Positions 8,542 to 17,712 are shown, numbered from the stretch's first letter. The stretch: DNA of 64,000 nucleotides from Accumulibacter appositus (GCF_035440685.1 NZ_DAORMW010000006.1); one strand, 5' to 3'. Translations and numbers: made by a program. The notes: a model not told the origin generated them from the sequence alone.

Positions 8542-10800
8542 ATGATTGCGCAGGAACTTGAGGTAAGTTTGCACATGGCCTTCGTTGAAGCGCGACAGAA
8601 GCGTCATGAGTTCATCACGGTCGAGCACCTCCTGCTCGCACTGCTCGACAACCCGTCGGCAGCCGAAGCCATGCGCGCCTGCGGCGCCAGCATTGAGCAA
8701 CTGCGTAAGGATCTGACGCGTTTCATCACCGAACACACGCCAACCGTCGCCGGTGACGACGAAATCGATACGCAGCCGACACTCGGCTTTCAGAGGGTCA
8801 TTCAGCGCGCCATCCTGCACGTCCAGTCATCAGGCCGCAAGGAGGTCAACGGGGCCAACGTTCTTGTGGCGATCTTTGGCGAGAAAGATTCACATGCCGT
8901 CTATTACCTGCAAAAGCAGGGCGTCACGCGTCTCGATGTGGTCAATTTTATCTCGCACGGCATCAGCAGGATTCCGCAGAGCGCGCCACGCGGCGAGCCG
9001 GAAGTCGAACCCGAAGGCGAACAGCAGATTGCCGCCGGGCCGCTCGAAAGCTACACCATCAACCTCAACGCACTGGCTTTGCAGGGCAAGATCGACCCGC
9101 TGATCGGTCGCGACAGGGAACTCGAACGGGTCATCCAGACGCTGTGCCGACGGCGCAAAAACAACCCCCTGCTGGTCGGCGAAGCCGGCGTCGGCAAGAC
9201 GGCGATTGCCGAGGGGCTGGCGCGGCGGATCGTCGAGTGCGACATCCCCGAAATTCTCGGCAAGGCGAACGTTTACTGCCTCGACATGGGCTCGCTGCTC
9301 GCTGGCACCAAGTATCGCGGCGACTTTGAACAACGCCTGAAGGCCGTTCTCAAGCAACTCAGCGAGAACCCGCAGGCGATCCTGTTCATCGACGAAATCC
9401 ATACCTTGATTGGTGCCGGGTCGGCCTCGGGCGGCACCCTTGATGCGTCAAACCTGCTCAAGCCGGCGCTGTCTTCGGGACAGCTGAAGTGCATCGGTGC
9501 CACCACCTATAACGAGTACCGCGGCATTTTCGAGAAAGACCATGCGCTATCACGGCGCTTCCAGAAGATCGATGTCAACGAGCCTTCAAGTGCCGAAGCG
9601 GTAGATATCCTAAAGGGTCTGAAGTCCCGCTTCGAAGCCCACCACGGCATCAAGTACTCTGCCGCGGCGCTCAGTTCCGCGGTCGAACTGTCGGTGCGCT
9701 TCATTACCGACCGCCACCTGCCGGACAAGGCGATAGACGTCATTGACGAAGCGGGAGCCGCGCAGCGGATCCTGCCCAAGTCCCGGCAGAAAAAGATGAT
9801 CGGCAAAGTCGACATCGAGGAAATCGTTGCCAAGATCGCGCGCATCCCGTCGACGCACGTCTCCTCAGACGACCGCAACAGCCTGCGCAACCTCGACCGC
9901 GACTTGAAGGCCATCGTTTTCGGCCAGAATGCGGCAATCGACGCCCTGACCCGGGCGATCAAGATGGCTCGTTCGGGCCTTGGCAACCCTGCCAAGCCGA
10001 TCGGCAGCTTCCTTTTTTCAGGCCCCACCGGCGTCGGAAAAACGGAAGTCGCCAAGCAACTGGCGTACTGCCTCGGCAACGAACTGATACGCTTCGACAT
10101 GTCCGAGTACATGGAGCGGCACGCAGTTTCGCGGCTGATTGGCGCGCCACCCGGCTACGTCGGCTTCGATCAGGGCGGCCTGCTGACCGAAGCCGTCACC
10201 AAGAAGCCCTATAGCGTTCTACTCCTCGACGAGATCGAAAAAGCGCATCCGGACATCTACAACATCCTGCTGCAGGTGATGGATCACGGCACGCTTACCG
10301 ACAACAACGGTCGCAAGGCGGACTTTCGCAATGTGATCATCATCATGACGACCAACGCCGGGCAGGAAGCGATCCAGAAGGCTACGATGGGCTTCACGCC
10401 GACCCGCCAGGCTGGCGACGAACTGATCGAGATCAAACGCATCTTCACGCCCGAGTTCCGTAACCGCCTCGACGCCACGATCTCCTTCAAGTCGCTCGAT
10501 CACGAAGTTATCCTGCGGGTGGTAGACAAGTTTCTGATGCAACTTGAAGCGCAGCTGCACGAAAAGAAGGTGGAAGCCATCTTCACCACGGCGATCAAGG
10601 ATCACCTGGCGACACACGGCTTTGACCCGATGATGGGCGCGCGTCCTATGGCGCGCCTGATTCAGGACACCATCCGCGCATCGCTGGCTGACGAATTGCT
10701 TTTTGGCCGGCTGGCCCACGGCGGCCACGTCACCGTCGACCTCGACGAAGATCAGAAAGTAAGACTGATTTTCGAAGAAGCGTCCGAGGCCATCGCCTAA
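8542..10800 (+). CDS. clpA: ATP-dependent Clp protease ATP-binding subunit ClpA
   Basis: Hexameric AAA+ unfoldase that feeds substrates, including those from ClpS, into ClpP. The 752 residues (E. coli ClpA has 758) hold an N-terminal double Clp-N domain (1 to about 145), AAA1 with Walker A GEAGVGKT at 213-220, and AAA2 with Walker A GPTGVGKT at 494-501, followed by the ClpB D2-small domain. The absence of a long coiled-coil middle domain separates it from ClpB. The ATG directly follows the clpS TGA. clpP is not in the window. Confidence 0.98.
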   Translation: MIAQELEVSLHMAFVEARQKRHEFITVEHLLLALLDNPSAAEAMRACGASIEQLRKDLTRFITEHTPTVAGDDEIDTQPTLGFQRVIQRAILHVQSSGRKEVNGANVLVAIFGEKDSHAVYYLQKQGVTRLDVVNFISHGISRIPQSAPRGEPEVEPEGEQQIAAGPLESYTINLNALALQGKIDPLIGRDRELERVIQTLCRRRKNNPLLVGEAGVGKTAIAEGLARRIVECDIPEILGKANVYCLDMGSLLAGTKYRGDFEQRLKAVLKQLSENPQAILFIDEIHTLIGAGSASGGTLDASNLLKPALSSGQLKCIGATTYNEYRGIFEKDHALSRRFQKIDVNEPSSAEAVDILKGLKSRFEAHHGIKYSAAALSSAVELSVRFITDRHLPDKAIDVIDEAGAAQRILPKSRQKKMIGKVDIEEIVAKIARIPSTHVSSDDRNSLRNLDRDLKAIVFGQNAAIDALTRAIKMARSGLGNPAKPIGSFLFSGPTGVGKTEVAKQLAYCLGNELIRFDMSEYMERHAVSRLIGAPPGYVGFDQGGLLTEAVTKKPYSVLLLDEIEKAHPDIYNILLQVMDHGTLTDNNGRKADFRNVIIIMTTNAGQEAIQKATMGFTPTRQAGDELIEIKRIFTPEFRNRLDATISFKSLDHEVILRVVDKFLMQLEAQLHEKKVEAIFTTAIKDHLATHGFDPMMGARPMARLIQDTIRASLADELLFGRLAHGGHVTVDLDEDQKVRLIFEEASEAIA

Positions 10801-10876
10801 ACATGGCAAGCGCCCGAGGCCAAGCGGCACAGCCACTGGTCGAACCACTGCAGACCGAGTTCACGAGGCACACCCG

Positions 10877-11371
10877 ATGAGTTTCAAGACCGCCGATCTC
10901 CTAGACAACAATGAACGCAGGCATCGCGATGGCAGCATTCGTATCGTTACACCGATGTTTCAGCGCTACGGTGGACGAAGGACCTTCAGCGGCCAGATCG
11001 TCACCCTGAAGGTCTTCGAGGACAACTCGCTGGTGCGAACGGCGCTTGCCGAGAATGGTGAGGGCAAGGTTCTACTGATTGACGGCGGTGGCTCCCTGCG
11101 CTGCGCACTGGTTGGCGACCAACTGGCCATCCTGGCGCACCAGAACCACTGGTGCGGCATCGTCGTTTACGGCTGCATTCGGGATTCGCACGACATTGGG
11201 GAAATCGCACTTGGTGTCCGCGCACTCAACACGCACCCGCTGAAAAGCATCAAGAAGGGTATCGGCGAGCGCGATCTGGCGGTAAGCTTTGGTGGCGTCA
11301 CCTTCCGACCCGGAGAGTGGATCTATGTCGACGAAGATGGCCTGCTTGTCAGCGACCAGCCACTGACTTGA
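10877..11371 (+). CDS. rraA: RraA family protein (RNase E regulator or HMG/oxaloacetate aldolase-type)
   Basis: A 164-residue protein of the RraA family. E. coli members inhibit RNase E; betaproteobacterial and plant relatives act as 4-hydroxy-4-methyl-2-oxoglutarate aldolase and oxaloacetate decarboxylase. The core motifs GQIVTLKVFEDNSLVR, LIDGGGSLRCALVGDQLA and VYGCIRDSHDIG are present. The G-D-x10-R-D layout (GDQLA then R-D in CIRD) that binds the divalent metal in aldolase members is kept. It lies 76 bases after clpA, possibly in the same transcript. Sequence alone does not decide between the two activities. Confidence 0.9.
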   Translation: MSFKTADLLDNNERRHRDGSIRIVTPMFQRYGGRRTFSGQIVTLKVFEDNSLVRTALAENGEGKVLLIDGGGSLRCALVGDQLAILAHQNHWCGIVVYGCIRDSHDIGEIALGVRALNTHPLKSIKKGIGERDLAVSFGGVTFRPGEWIYVDEDGLLVSDQPLT

Positions 11372-11689
11372 AGGGCACGAATCACGAGCACGCCACGGCT
11401 GGGCATGGTCCGTACGCTAGACCATTAGATGCGCGCGCCCATCGCTGCACATTCCCTGACGCCGCGTTGGTCGACGCCAGGCAAGAAGCGCCGGCGTACC
11501 GCCGGGCGCGCGTGCACAGCCGTCGCACCGGCCACATGGCGCATACTCGGTGGCTAGCGCGGGGTGTGCCAGGCTCCACCAGTGCCCTAGCAAGCACCTC
11601 GAAACCACAGCCGCCACGAATTGTCCACGGTCGAGACACGGGAGATCCGTCCCCCGCGAACGGCCATGGAGTTGCCAAGAAGATCGGAG
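11372..11689. other. Gap with no recognised gene between rraA and the ankyrin gene
   Basis: About 318 GC-rich bases. Several reading frames are open but none has a plausible start with a ribosome-binding site or a recognisable protein. I see no terminator hairpin with a T-run and no repeat. Confidence 0.5.
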
Positions 11690-12214
11690 ATGAGTGTGAC
11701 CGCTGCCATTGACCTGCTCAAAGCGATCCGGACAGGCCGCGTGCAGGAAGTACGAGCCCTGCTGGACGCCGGAACCTCGGTTGAAATTGATGACGGTCGG
11801 GGAGATCCCGGCCTGCCGCTCGGTGTCGCGTGCTTCATGGGGCACGTCGATATCGTCCGGGAACTGATCAGCCGCGGCGCCAAAGTCAATATCGCGGACA
11901 ACACCCAGCTAACCTCGCCTTTGTCGATGGCTGTTCGTGGCCGCCGTACCGAGGTCGTCAAGGCACTGATCGAACTAGGGGCCGAGGTGCCGCCCGGCAT
12001 GACCACCGGACTGACCGACCAGGAAATGCTGATTGCTCGCTGGCGCGGTCGCCACTACGGGGCGACGAACGACGGCGGAGCAGGACCGTCAAGCACCGAG
12101 CATCCGGTCTTTGAAGAAATTGAAATGATCCGCTGCTACGGAACGGACACCTCTGTTCTCGATGCCGACCTGATCCGCGCGGCACGCGACATGGACAACC
12201 ACAAGAAGAAGTAG
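11690..12214 (+). CDS. Small ankyrin-repeat protein
   Basis: About 174 residues. Two to three ankyrin repeats are visible: an N-terminal half repeat (LLKAIRTGRVQEVRALLDAG), then GVACFMGHVDIVRELISRGA, and SPLSMAVRGRRTEVVKALIE. The C-terminal 70 residues show no known domain and end in HKKK. No signal peptide is seen, so it is probably cytoplasmic and protein-binding; the partner is unknown. The ATG at 11690 is chosen for the family-like start. An ATG at 11666 and a TTG at 11621 are alternatives, and none has a good ribosome-binding site. Confidence 0.75.
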   Translation: MSVTAAIDLLKAIRTGRVQEVRALLDAGTSVEIDDGRGDPGLPLGVACFMGHVDIVRELISRGAKVNIADNTQLTSPLSMAVRGRRTEVVKALIELGAEVPPGMTTGLTDQEMLIARWRGRHYGATNDGGAGPSSTEHPVFEEIEMIRCYGTDTSVLDADLIRAARDMDNHKKK

Positions 12215-12542
12215 CGGCGCGCGCGCTGCGAGATCAGCGCCCGCCACCTGACAGCTCTGGTGGCGCGCTTCGCGCGCGCACATGCTGTTGGACGAACCAC
12301 CGGTGTCAACCACCGTGCTCAGGCGCGGCGTTCGCTCGCGGTGTTGCCGCGCCGACGGCAAGCTCGACGATCCCTCGACCAGCTGCGCTACGAAGCTTGG
12401 GAAGATGATTCTTCCGGAACTTGTCTTCACGCCAAAAGCCCCGTTTGGCATAGAAATAAGGCATTTCGCAAATGAGACTTTCGCCCCACGATGCGGAAGG
12501 AGGACGACAAGCGCCCGCTTCGTCCGTGAAAATATATCTTAT

Positions 12543-12556
12543 GTCTTATATAAGAC
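12543..12556. promoter_or_regulatory. Perfect 14-base palindrome upstream of the aceA promoter
   Basis: GTCTTATATAAGAC is its own reverse complement and ends two bases before the -35 hexamer. A partial copy (ATCTTAT) precedes it. Size, symmetry and position fit an operator for a dimeric regulator of the glyoxylate bypass. The regulator is not identified. Confidence 0.5.
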
Positions 12557-12558
12557 TG

Positions 12559-12587
12559 TTGCCCGCATTAGCAAAGGCCGTTATACT
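12559..12587 (+). promoter_or_regulatory. Sigma-70-type promoter of aceA
   Basis: TTGCCC (12559-12564), a 17-base spacer and TATACT (12582-12587). The predicted transcript starts at about 12594, giving a leader of roughly 100 bases before the aceA ATG. Confidence 0.65.
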
Positions 12588-12692
12588 AGACGGCATTGGT
12601 TACCCGCTGTCGAGTCTCTGATTCCTCGTTGCTTCGACCCCTCGGGCACCACTCTTGCCGCAACCGCACTTCCTAATTTTGGAGAGCCAATC

Positions 12693-13991
12693 ATGAGTAC
12701 AAAAGAACAGCAGATCGCCGAACTGGAAAAAGACTGGGCCGAGAATCCTCGCTGGAAGGGCATCAAGCGCGGCTACTCGGCCGCCGATGTCGTGCGCCTG
12801 CGTGGTTCCTTCCCGATCGAATACACAGTCGCCCGTCGCGGCGCCGAAAAGCTCTGGAACCTGGTCAACAATGAGCCCTTCGTCAACTGTCTCGGTGCGC
12901 TCACCGGCGGCCAGGCGATGCAACAGGTAAAAGCCGGCGTCAAGGCGATATACCTGTCGGGCTGGCAGGTAGCCGCCGACAACAACTCCTACGCGGCGAT
13001 GTACCCGGACCAGTCACTGTATCCGGTCGATTCGGTACCGAAAGTCGTCGAACGCATCAACAACTCCTTCCGTCGTGCCGACGAGATCCAGTGCTCAAAA
13101 GACGTGGGCCCCGGAGCAAAAGGCTACATCGACTATTTCGCGCCGATCGTCGCCGACGCGGAAGCGGGTTTTGGCGGCGTGCTGAACGCTTTTGAACTGA
13201 TGAAGGCGATGATTCGCGCCGGGGCTGCCGGAGTGCACTGGGAAGATCAGCTGGCGTCCGTTAAGAAATGCGGGCACATGGGCGGCAAGGTCCTGGTGCC
13301 GACCCAGGAAGCGGTCCAAAAGCTGATCGCCGCGCGCTTCGCGGCCGACGTCTGCGGCGTGCCGACCCTGGTCATCGCGCGTACCGACGCTGAAGCAGCC
13401 GACCTGCTGACTTCCGACTGCGACGAGAACGACAAACCCTTCGTCACCGGCGAGCGCACTTCGGAAGGATTCTACAAGACCAACAAAGGTCTCCAGCAGG
13501 CGATCTCACGCGCCGTGGCCTACGCCGACTACGCCGATCTGGTGTGGTGCGAAACCGGCACGCCGGATCTCGAATTCGCGCGCCAGTTTGCCGAAGCCGT
13601 GCATGCCAAGCACCCGGGCAAGATGCTGGCCTACAACTGCTCGCCATCGTTCAACTGGAAGAAGAATCTCGACGACGCGACGATCGCCAAGTTCCAAAGA
13701 GAACTCGGTGCGATGGGCTATAAGTACCAGTTCATAACCCTTGCCGGCATCCACAATATGTGGTACCACATGTTCGATCTTGCGCAGGACTACGTCAAAC
13801 GCGGCATGACGGCCTATGTCGAAAAAGTCCAGGAGCCGGAATTCGCGGCCCGCGATCGGGGCTATAGCTTCGTTTCGCACCAGCAGGAAGTCGGCACCGG
13901 CTACTTCGACGACGTCACCACCGTCATCCAGGGTGGCACCTCGTCGGTTACCGCTCTGACCGGTTCGACCGAAGAAGAGCAGTTCCACTAA
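12693..13991 (+). CDS. aceA: Isocitrate lyase
   Basis: Splits isocitrate into glyoxylate and succinate, the first step of the glyoxylate bypass needed for growth on acetate. The 432 residues match bacterial AceA. The catalytic motif KKCGH is at 191-195, with C193 as the active-site cysteine, and WEDQLASVKKCGHMGGKVL surrounds it. The start at 12693 follows GGAGAG by six bases. It has its own promoter and a strong terminator, so it is monocistronic. Its pathway partner aceB lies 3.8 kb downstream on the same strand. Confidence 0.98.
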   Translation: MSTKEQQIAELEKDWAENPRWKGIKRGYSAADVVRLRGSFPIEYTVARRGAEKLWNLVNNEPFVNCLGALTGGQAMQQVKAGVKAIYLSGWQVAADNNSYAAMYPDQSLYPVDSVPKVVERINNSFRRADEIQCSKDVGPGAKGYIDYFAPIVADAEAGFGGVLNAFELMKAMIRAGAAGVHWEDQLASVKKCGHMGGKVLVPTQEAVQKLIAARFAADVCGVPTLVIARTDAEAADLLTSDCDENDKPFVTGERTSEGFYKTNKGLQQAISRAVAYADYADLVWCETGTPDLEFARQFAEAVHAKHPGKMLAYNCSPSFNWKKNLDDATIAKFQRELGAMGYKYQFITLAGIHNMWYHMFDLAQDYVKRGMTAYVEKVQEPEFAARDRGYSFVSHQQEVGTGYFDDVTTVIQGGTSSVTALTGSTEEEQFH

Positions 13992-14010
13992 ACGAGCATT
14001 CAGTCGCCGA

Positions 14011-14038
14011 AAAGCCGCGCCTTGGCGCGGCTTTTTTT
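14011..14038 (+). terminator. Rho-independent terminator of aceA
   Basis: Ten-base stem AAAGCCGCGC / GCGCGGCTTT with loop CTTG, running into seven Ts (14032-14038). It starts 19 bases after the aceA stop. Confidence 0.92.
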
Positions 14039-14178
14039 GTGCTTTGCCCGGCCCACTTAACCGGGTGTCTGCGGCTGCCCAAGCAAATGGCGCACCGCTT
14101 CTCGCGATGGAGTGGACGATCAATCTCCCTGTTGGGCGCTATTCTTGACCATCCGCCACCCGCCGTGAGGACAGGCAA

Positions 14179-15873
14179 ATGCGTCATAGCTACCCGCTGC
14201 ACCTACACATCTCGACACTCTTTCTGGGATTGATCCTGGTCATCTGCGGCGTACTCACGGCAATCGCTTACAAACTCAGCAGCGAATTGCTCGCCGAAAG
14301 GCTATCGGCATCGGAAGCACATGCCGGCATTCTTTATCTGGCCGACTGAACGCAGTTGCAAGCAGCCGCTGCCCTGACCACGGCCGGGCGCGAGCTCGGC
14401 GACGCACTGCCGACCATCGACGCTTCCTCGGCCGGCGCACTACTCGGTGCGGCGCTCGCCAATGGCGTCGCGCGTGCCGGCTGCGACGCTGGCCTGGCCA
14501 ACGCCAGCAACGCCATTGCCGTTCCCTTGCTCAACCGCAAGGCTGAACCGGTCGGCGCCATGCTCCTGCTTTGCGACGCGGCGAGCAATAGCGCGCGCCT
14601 GAGCTTCGTAAAGGCTTTTGCCTGCTCGGCAGCTGTATCCCTTGACGGCAAGGCGCGGATCACGGCGCAGAAATATCTCTTCGAGGCATTCATTCAGTTA
14701 ATCGCTGCAGCGATTGACGCCAAGAGCCCGTATACGGGTGGTCACTGCGCACGCGTCCCGGAACTCACCAAGATGCTGGCCCGCCCCGCCTGCGAAGACG
14801 TGGGCGATGCCTACGGGAAGTTTCGGCTCAGCGACGACGACTGGCAAGCCCTGCATATCGCCGACTGGCGGCACGACGGCGGCAAAGTGACCACACCCGA
14901 ATACGTGGTAGACAAGGCGAGCAAGCTGGAAACCATTTACGACCGCATTCACGAGATGCGTATGCGCTTTGAGGTGCTCAAGCGCGATGCCGAAATAGCT
15001 GCCTGCAAGCCGAAGCCAGAGGCGAGGACGGCGCTCTGCGGCGTCGCCAACTGGCTGCCGCACTGCGACAGATCGACGACGACTTTGCCTTCGTCGCCAG
15101 CTGTAATCAGGGCGGCGAGCTCATGGCCAAGGAAAAGATCGCGCGCCTGCAACGCCTCGCCGCGCGCACCTGGACACGTACGCTGGATGATCGAATTGGC
15201 ATTTCCTACGAAGAACAACAGCGCAAGGCCCAAGCTCCCGCCGCCGTTCTACCGGTCGCCGAAGCCCTGCTCGCCGACAAACCGGAGCACCTTTTCCCTC
15301 GGCGACCGCAGGACCGATCGTCGGCCGATAACCCCTTGGGAGTTCGCATGGCCGACCGCGCTCTGCTCTACAACCTCGGTGAGGTCTACAAACCTCGCCG
15401 TCGAGCGCGGAACGCTCTCCGAAGAAGAACGTTACAAGATCAGCGAACATATGGTCCAGACCCTGGTGATGCTCGCGCAACTGCCATTTCCAACGCACCT
15501 CAGCCAGGTCCCCGAGATTGCCGGCGGGCACCACGAGAAAATGGATGGAAGCGGCTATCCTCGCCGGCTGACAGGCGCCCAGGTGAGTCCGCTGGCACAA
15601 ATGATGGCGATCGCCGATATCTTCGAAGCACTGACGGCGATCGACCGTCCGTACAAGAAGGGCAACACCTTCTCCGAAGCGCCGACGATCATGTCGCGCA
15701 TGCAAGCCGAGCACCATATAGACGCCGAGCCATTTGCCATCTTCTTGCGCTCCGGGGTCTTTCTGGACTACGCCCAACGCTACATGCAGGCGCAACAGCT
15801 TGACGAGGTCGACATCGACAGCCTCCTTGGCAGCCCCGGAAACCAGCAATTGTCCTGCAAGCACAAGGCCTGA
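14179..15873 (+). pseudogene. Broken membrane-anchored HD-GYP cyclic-di-GMP phosphodiesterase gene
   Basis: The start (ATG 14179 behind GAGGACAGG) encodes a membrane anchor, ISTLFLGLILVICGVLTA, then meets an in-frame TGA at 14347-14349. The same frame continues with a GAF-like remnant and the HD-GYP domain (AAAIDAKSPYTGGHCARVPELT, then HD in WRHDGGKVTTPEYVV). Near 15010-15025 the frame is lost by one base: the expected continuation DDDFAFVASCNQGGELMA is read in another frame until about 15390. An extra A in TACAAACC (15387-15394) then restores the first frame for SEEERYKISEHMVQT and the GYP motif HHEKMDGSGYP. Intact relatives usually have a large periplasmic sensor domain, which is absent here. 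The HD and GYP residues remain, but the usual LHDCGK reads RHDGGK. This is a decayed gene, unless the lesions are sequencing errors. Confidence 0.85.
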
Positions 15874-16204
15874 TCCGCGCCCGAGCAAGCCGGTGCCTTG
15901 GCCAGACGGCTTCAGGCAGCCGGCTTCGACCGGCCACGACTGTCAGCTTTCTTTACAGCGACAGCCAAGCTCTTGGCAGCAACTGCATAAACCATATCGT
16001 AAGGCACTGATTCTATAAGTCCGGCTTATTCTTAGGCATAGTCTTTGCTTATGTCTGCTTGCAAGGCACAAGTAAAGGCACGCTTTAGCAGGCTTTCTAA
16101 CGCCGTCTGACCGAGCACCGTCGAATCCCCGGGTGGCGGCCACGACATTTTCGAAAGAACTGATCCCACCAGCAGCATTCGCGCTGCTTATTTAGATAGA
16201 GCCC
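15874..16204. other. AT-richer gap with regulatory features upstream of the zinc-ribbon gene
   Basis: 331 bases without a recognised gene. Bases 15980-16090 are AT-richer than the flanks and contain a sigma-54-like promoter and an upstream TAAG...CTATAAGT element, listed separately. An imperfect inverted repeat CTGTC...GACAG lies near 15939-15965. Confidence 0.5.
16034..16048 (+). promoter_or_regulatory. Sigma-54-type (-24/-12) promoter candidate
   Basis: AGGCAT-AGTCT-TTGC matches the RpoN consensus TGGCAC-N5-TTGC, with the invariant GG (16035-16036) and GC (16047-16048) exactly ten bases apart. About 20 bases upstream, 16000-16020 reads TAAGGCACTGATTCTATAAGT. From memory this resembles the element in front of PEP-CTERM genes controlled by PrsK/PrsR. 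Transcription would start near 16060, towards the gene at 16205. Confidence 0.5.
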
Positions 16205-16615
16205 ATGAACACTCCCACTTCCTCCCAGCCCGGCGAATCCGCGAAGCGCCTCCAGCCGCCCCTGCCGCTATTTTCGAGCTACCTGAACGAGGATCGCGAG
16301 CACGCCGCGTCGACCGACACGACGACGGCCGCGACCTCCTACCACCCTCCGGTGCAGCCAGCCGCCCCGCTGCTCACCCCCAGTCCCGCAAACCTCAACC
16401 CTGATCCGGTAACCCCCATGGCCACGAAAGTCTGTGTCAAGTGCAAGCAGGAAAAATCGCTGCTCGAGTTTCACAAGAACTCGCGCAGTGCCGATGGCCT
16501 GCATTCTTATTGCAAGGAGTGCAACCGCGCGCAGGCGCTGGCACACATCAAAGCCGAAAAAGCACGCAAGGCTTTGCTGAGAGCCGCCAAAAAGGCAGCT
16601 TCCAACACGCAATGA
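16205..16615 (+). CDS. Small zinc-ribbon protein of unknown function
   Basis: 136 residues. The N-terminal 70 residues are Pro/Ser/Thr/Ala-rich and probably disordered. The C-terminal part has two CxxC pairs, C77-C80 and C103-C106, in a pattern (CVKCKQEK, LLEFHKNSRSADGLHSYC) seen in zinc ribbons of HNH-type and phage-associated small proteins, followed by a basic Ala/Lys helix. No HNH catalytic residues are visible. An internal ATG at 16419 would give a 65-residue protein consisting only of the zinc ribbon and helix; neither start has a strong ribosome-binding site. The sigma-54-like promoter upstream supports expression. Nucleic-acid binding is inferred from the fold type. Confidence 0.65.
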   Translation: MNTPTSSQPGESAKRLQPPLPLFSSYLNEDREHAASTDTTTAATSYHPPVQPAAPLLTPSPANLNPDPVTPMATKVCVKCKQEKSLLEFHKNSRSADGLHSYCKECNRAQALAHIKAEKARKALLRAAKKAASNTQ

Positions 16616-16760
16616 GCGACCGCTGGCACGGGCCGGGCTTGCCGCCAGGCACGCCGGCGGCGCCCGCAGATTCTTGCCCAGGCACCGTAGCACTTGGCCT
16701 GCGCGCCGCCGCGACGCGGGGGCTACTGTCGCGCGCCTCCCCACAGCACCCAGCGCCGCT

Positions 16761-17666
16761 TCAACTGGCAAGCCCCCAGTACTGCGGATCGCCGAAAGTC
16801 GTCTTCAGGCGATCAATGAACAAGCGCACACGCAGCGGCAGATGTCGGCGTTGCGGAAATACCGCATAGATGCCCACCGGGGGCGCAGCGTAGTCGTCAA
16901 GCAGGGAAAGCAGCCGTCCACAACGCAGGTCGTCGCCCACTTCCCACACCGATCGCCAAGCCAGGCCCTTGCCGGCCAGCGCCCACTCGTGCAGGACTGC
17001 GCCATCGTTACACTCGAATGCCCCCGACACCTTGCGCTGCACGACTTCACCCGTCGGAGTCTCGCGTAAGGACCAGCCACGCTGCTGGTCGAGCGACAAA
17101 CAGTTATGCGCCAGCAGATCGCGCGGAACCCGTGGCTGCCCATGCCTGGCCAGATAGGCGGGACTGGCCACCACCACCCGCCGCATTTCACCGAGCTTGC
17201 TGCTGGCGAGACTCGAATCGGCCATTTCCCCGATGCGCACAGCACAGTCAACGCCCTCGTTCAGCAGGTCCACGACACGATCGCTGAGGTCGAGCCGGAC
17301 GCTGATCTCGGGGTTTTCGACCATGAACGCGGCCACCTGTGGCGCCACGTGCCGCCGCCCGAAACCCGCCGGCGCTGAAACCTTTAGATGGCCACTGGCT
17401 CGTATGCCCCCAAGCGAGACCGCCGCCTCGGCGTTCGCCAACTCATTGAGGATTCGCTGGCAATCTTCGAGGAAGGCCTGCCCCTCGAAGCTCAAGGAAA
17501 GCTTGCGCGTCGTGCGCAGCAACAACTTGACGCCAAGGCGCGCCTCGAGGGCGTCGAGACGCCGCCCGATCACGGCGGGGGTAACAGCTTCCAGCCTGGC
17601 GGCTGCCGACAAACTGCCGCGGGTCGCCGAATCGACGAAGGCACGAATTTGCTTGAGATGATCCAT
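16761..17666 (-). CDS. LysR-family transcriptional regulator
   Basis: 301 residues: an N-terminal winged helix (about 1-60, MDHLKQIRAFVDSATRGSLSAAARL) and a LysR substrate-binding domain (about 90-295). The pattern NDGAVLHEWALAGKGLAW is typical of the large YafC/DmlR-like group, whose effectors are varied. It is divergent from aceB with 116 bases between the starts, where a T-N11-A box is found, so control of malate synthase is a reasonable inference. The ATG at 17666 gives the usual MD-L start; an ATG at 17699 would add 11 residues. Confidence 0.92.
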   Translation of the reverse strand: MDHLKQIRAFVDSATRGSLSAAARLEAVTPAVIGRRLDALEARLGVKLLLRTTRKLSLSFEGQAFLEDCQRILNELANAEAAVSLGGIRASGHLKVSAPAGFGRRHVAPQVAAFMVENPEISVRLDLSDRVVDLLNEGVDCAVRIGEMADSSLASSKLGEMRRVVVASPAYLARHGQPRVPRDLLAHNCLSLDQQRGWSLRETPTGEVVQRKVSGAFECNDGAVLHEWALAGKGLAWRSVWEVGDDLRCGRLLSLLDDYAAPPVGIYAVFPQRRHLPLRVRLFIDRLKTTFGDPQYWGLAS

Positions 17667-17692
17667 GAGCCTGATTACATACCAGAGGTAAA

Positions 17693-17712
17693 AGATCATT
17701 TGATTCTAATCT
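17693..17712. promoter_or_regulatory. LysR-type T-N11-A box between lysR and aceB
   Basis: AGAT (17693-17696) and ATCT (17709-17712) form an interrupted inverted repeat with T17696 and A17708 separated by 11 bases, as in LysR binding sites. It lies about 30 bases before the lysR start and upstream of the aceB -10 element. Confidence 0.4.

Larger units (their letters stand above)
12215..12692. other. Upstream region of aceA
   Basis: 478 bases before aceA. The aceA frame stays open back to 12282, but that part has no family similarity and contains the promoter at 12559-12587, so it is treated as non-coding. Bases 12530-12600 are clearly AT-richer than the surroundings and hold a palindrome and promoter, listed separately. 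Nothing else is recognised. Confidence 0.6.

Noticed and set aside
12282..12692. N-terminal extension of isocitrate lyase by 137 residues
   Set aside because: The extension contains the aceA promoter and palindrome, has no family similarity, and GGAGAG supports the ATG at 12693.
16072..16094. Second GGCAC-type sigma-54 site downstream of 16034-16048
   Set aside because: The GG and GC are nine bases apart, not the required ten.
16641..16661. GCCGCC/GGCGGC inverted repeat between the zinc-ribbon and LysR genes
   Set aside because: Six-base stem with no T-run on either strand; common by chance at this GC content.
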